Shown in pieces: positions 33,846 through 34,607 of a stretch of 34,607 bases of DNA. A program made the position numbers and the translations under genes. Source of the DNA: Methanobrevibacter sp. (GTDB taxonomy: Archaea > Methanobacteriota > Methanobacteria > Methanobacteriales > Methanobacteriaceae). Where the stretch lies: NCBI RefSeq assembly GCF_017468685.1, contig NZ_JAFUHT010000008.1:1-34607 (forward strand), written 5' to 3'. Within the stretch, counting starts at the first letter, position 1. Each line of letters starts with the position of its first letter. The notes beneath the pieces were generated by a model. That model made no database searches, had not been told where the DNA came from, and saw only the letters and a program-made list of their open reading frames with translations.

Positions 33846-34607
33846 TTAATATAATGGTATATGTTTTATTTCAACGGTTGACGAATTCATGTCTGAGTTG
33901 TTGACTGCACCTTTCCATTCACTTTTACACTCGCAATCGTACTCAATTTTAGTTTGAGTCAGATTATTGGCTATTATCATATGTTTTAAATCCTTATTGC
34001 ATTTCTTACAGTTGTAAGGCCCTCTTCTTGAACCAAAACCTGAAGTGTCTAAAAGTGCAGGAATGTCAAGTTCGTCACGTACGGTGTTAATGATTTCTAT
34101 GCATGACCAGATCCATGGCGGTTGGTATGCTCCTTTTCTCCAAAACCTTTCAATCATGGTTCCGCTGTGTATGGTCGCAGGACAAAATGATAATCGGTTA
34201 ACGCCGATGGAATTACAGTAGCGTGCAGTTTCGATAGATTCATCAATTGCCTGAGCTTCAGATACAAGAATCGGCTTTACAAAAATATATGCTTTAGATT
34301 TGAGATTATAACCTTTGGTTTGTTTTAAGGTTTGCATTAATTTAACTGCATCCTCAAAATCTTGGCGTGTAAAACCTTTATTGATTTTATTTAATCTGGT
34401 ATAATCATTAGATGTTTCAAGACCTATGCTTACTTCAAATAATGTGTCTCCAATTATCTCAAAAATTTCATCCAAATATTCCTCTTTGACATATTCTGGT
34501 CTTGATTCAACAATAATTTCTGTAACATTGCCTAAATTCATTAAAGTTTTCAATATTTCATCACGTGCATCTTTCGGAAGTTCATAAGGGTTGAGGAAAC
34601 TTCCTGA
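33846..34607 (-). CDS. Archaeosine radical SAM protein RaSEA, C-terminal part (truncated by window)
   Basis: The frame is open to the window edge, so the gene begins outside; 254 codons including the stop are visible. SGSFLNPYELP at the edge, VTEIIVESRPEYV, FEVSIGLETSNDYTRLNKINKGF, and FCPATIHSGTMIERFWRKGAYQPPW match the radical SAM family that acts in archaeosine (G+15) synthesis together with ArcS. The SAM-cluster CxxxCxxC lies in the missing N-terminal part. Near the end CKKC and CEC may bind zinc. With TtuA and the TmcAL-like protein it makes the right end of the window rich in tRNA modification. Confidence 0.85.
   Translation of the reverse strand, partial: SGSFLNPYELPKDARDEILKTLMNLGNVTEIIVESRPEYVKEEYLDEIFEIIGDTLFEVSIGLETSNDYTRLNKINKGFTRQDFEDAVKLMQTLKQTKGYNLKSKAYIFVKPILVSEAQAIDESIETARYCNSIGVNRLSFCPATIHSGTMIERFWRKGAYQPPWIWSCIEIINTVRDELDIPALLDTSGFGSRRGPYNCKKCNKDLKHMIIANNLTQTKIEYDCECKSEWKGAVNNSDMNSSTVEIKHIPLY

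Overview
The window is a low-GC archaeal chromosome fragment from the Methanobacteriales, most likely a gut Methanobrevibacter. Evidence for this: a giant adhesin-like protein with beta-helix repeats, Ig-like domains and a lysine-rich tail; a porGDABEF-type pyruvate:ferredoxin oxidoreductase cluster; a RaSEA-type radical SAM protein; TATA-box promoters (TTTATATA) ahead of a tRNA and of genes; tRNAs without an encoded CCA; and frequent TTG starts behind GGTG-type ribosome binding sites. The species assignment is inference.

Layout. 1-6424: 3' part of the adhesin gene. 6817-8208: CstA-family transporter. 8209-12487: iron region with a tail-anchored TPR protein, feoB, feoA and a small zinc-ribbon protein. 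Several inverted repeats of the TTTAGG-N4-CCTAAA type flank TATA boxes here. 12484-15215 (minus): nickel/cobalt ECF transporter (nikM/cbiM, PDGLE-type N subunit, cbiQ, cbiO) with a terminator-like hairpin inside the cluster and TAATAC/GTATTA half-sites upstream. 15472-17713 (minus): 2[4Fe-4S] ferredoxin, DUF4330-like exported protein, polysaccharide polymerase-like membrane protein. 17853-20355 (plus): iron-boxed small membrane protein, tRNA-Leu(TAA), tRNA-Thr(GGT), an unknown membrane protein and an HTH-PhoU regulator. 20400-24858 (minus): porG-D-A-B-E-F and a class I fumarase alpha subunit. 25136-32034: DHPS-related protein, a serine-rich membrane-anchored protein (minus), then a tight plus-strand operon moxR-coxE-ttuA-ttuB-DUF89-dehydrogenase. 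32024-34607 (minus): TmcAL-like nucleotidyltransferase, DUF308 membrane protein, and the C-terminal part of RaSEA (its 5' end lies outside the window).

How it fits together. Iron uptake (Feo) and nickel uptake feed a metabolism rich in Fe-S enzymes (Por, ferredoxins, fumarase, TtuA, radical SAM). The most interesting candidate lies at about 8297-8522 on the minus strand. It is a possible iron-regulated small RNA: a strong TATA box flanked by two iron-box-like palindromes, then three consecutive perfect hairpins. The last hairpin exposes CTCCTCC (anti-Shine-Dalgarno) in its loop and is followed by a T6 run. Nine contiguous bases of that loop are complementary to the ribosome binding site of porG, the first gene of the Fe-S-rich por operon. 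This would be an archaeal counterpart of RyhB/FsrA-type iron-sparing RNAs. The sequence elements are visible; transcription and function are inferred.
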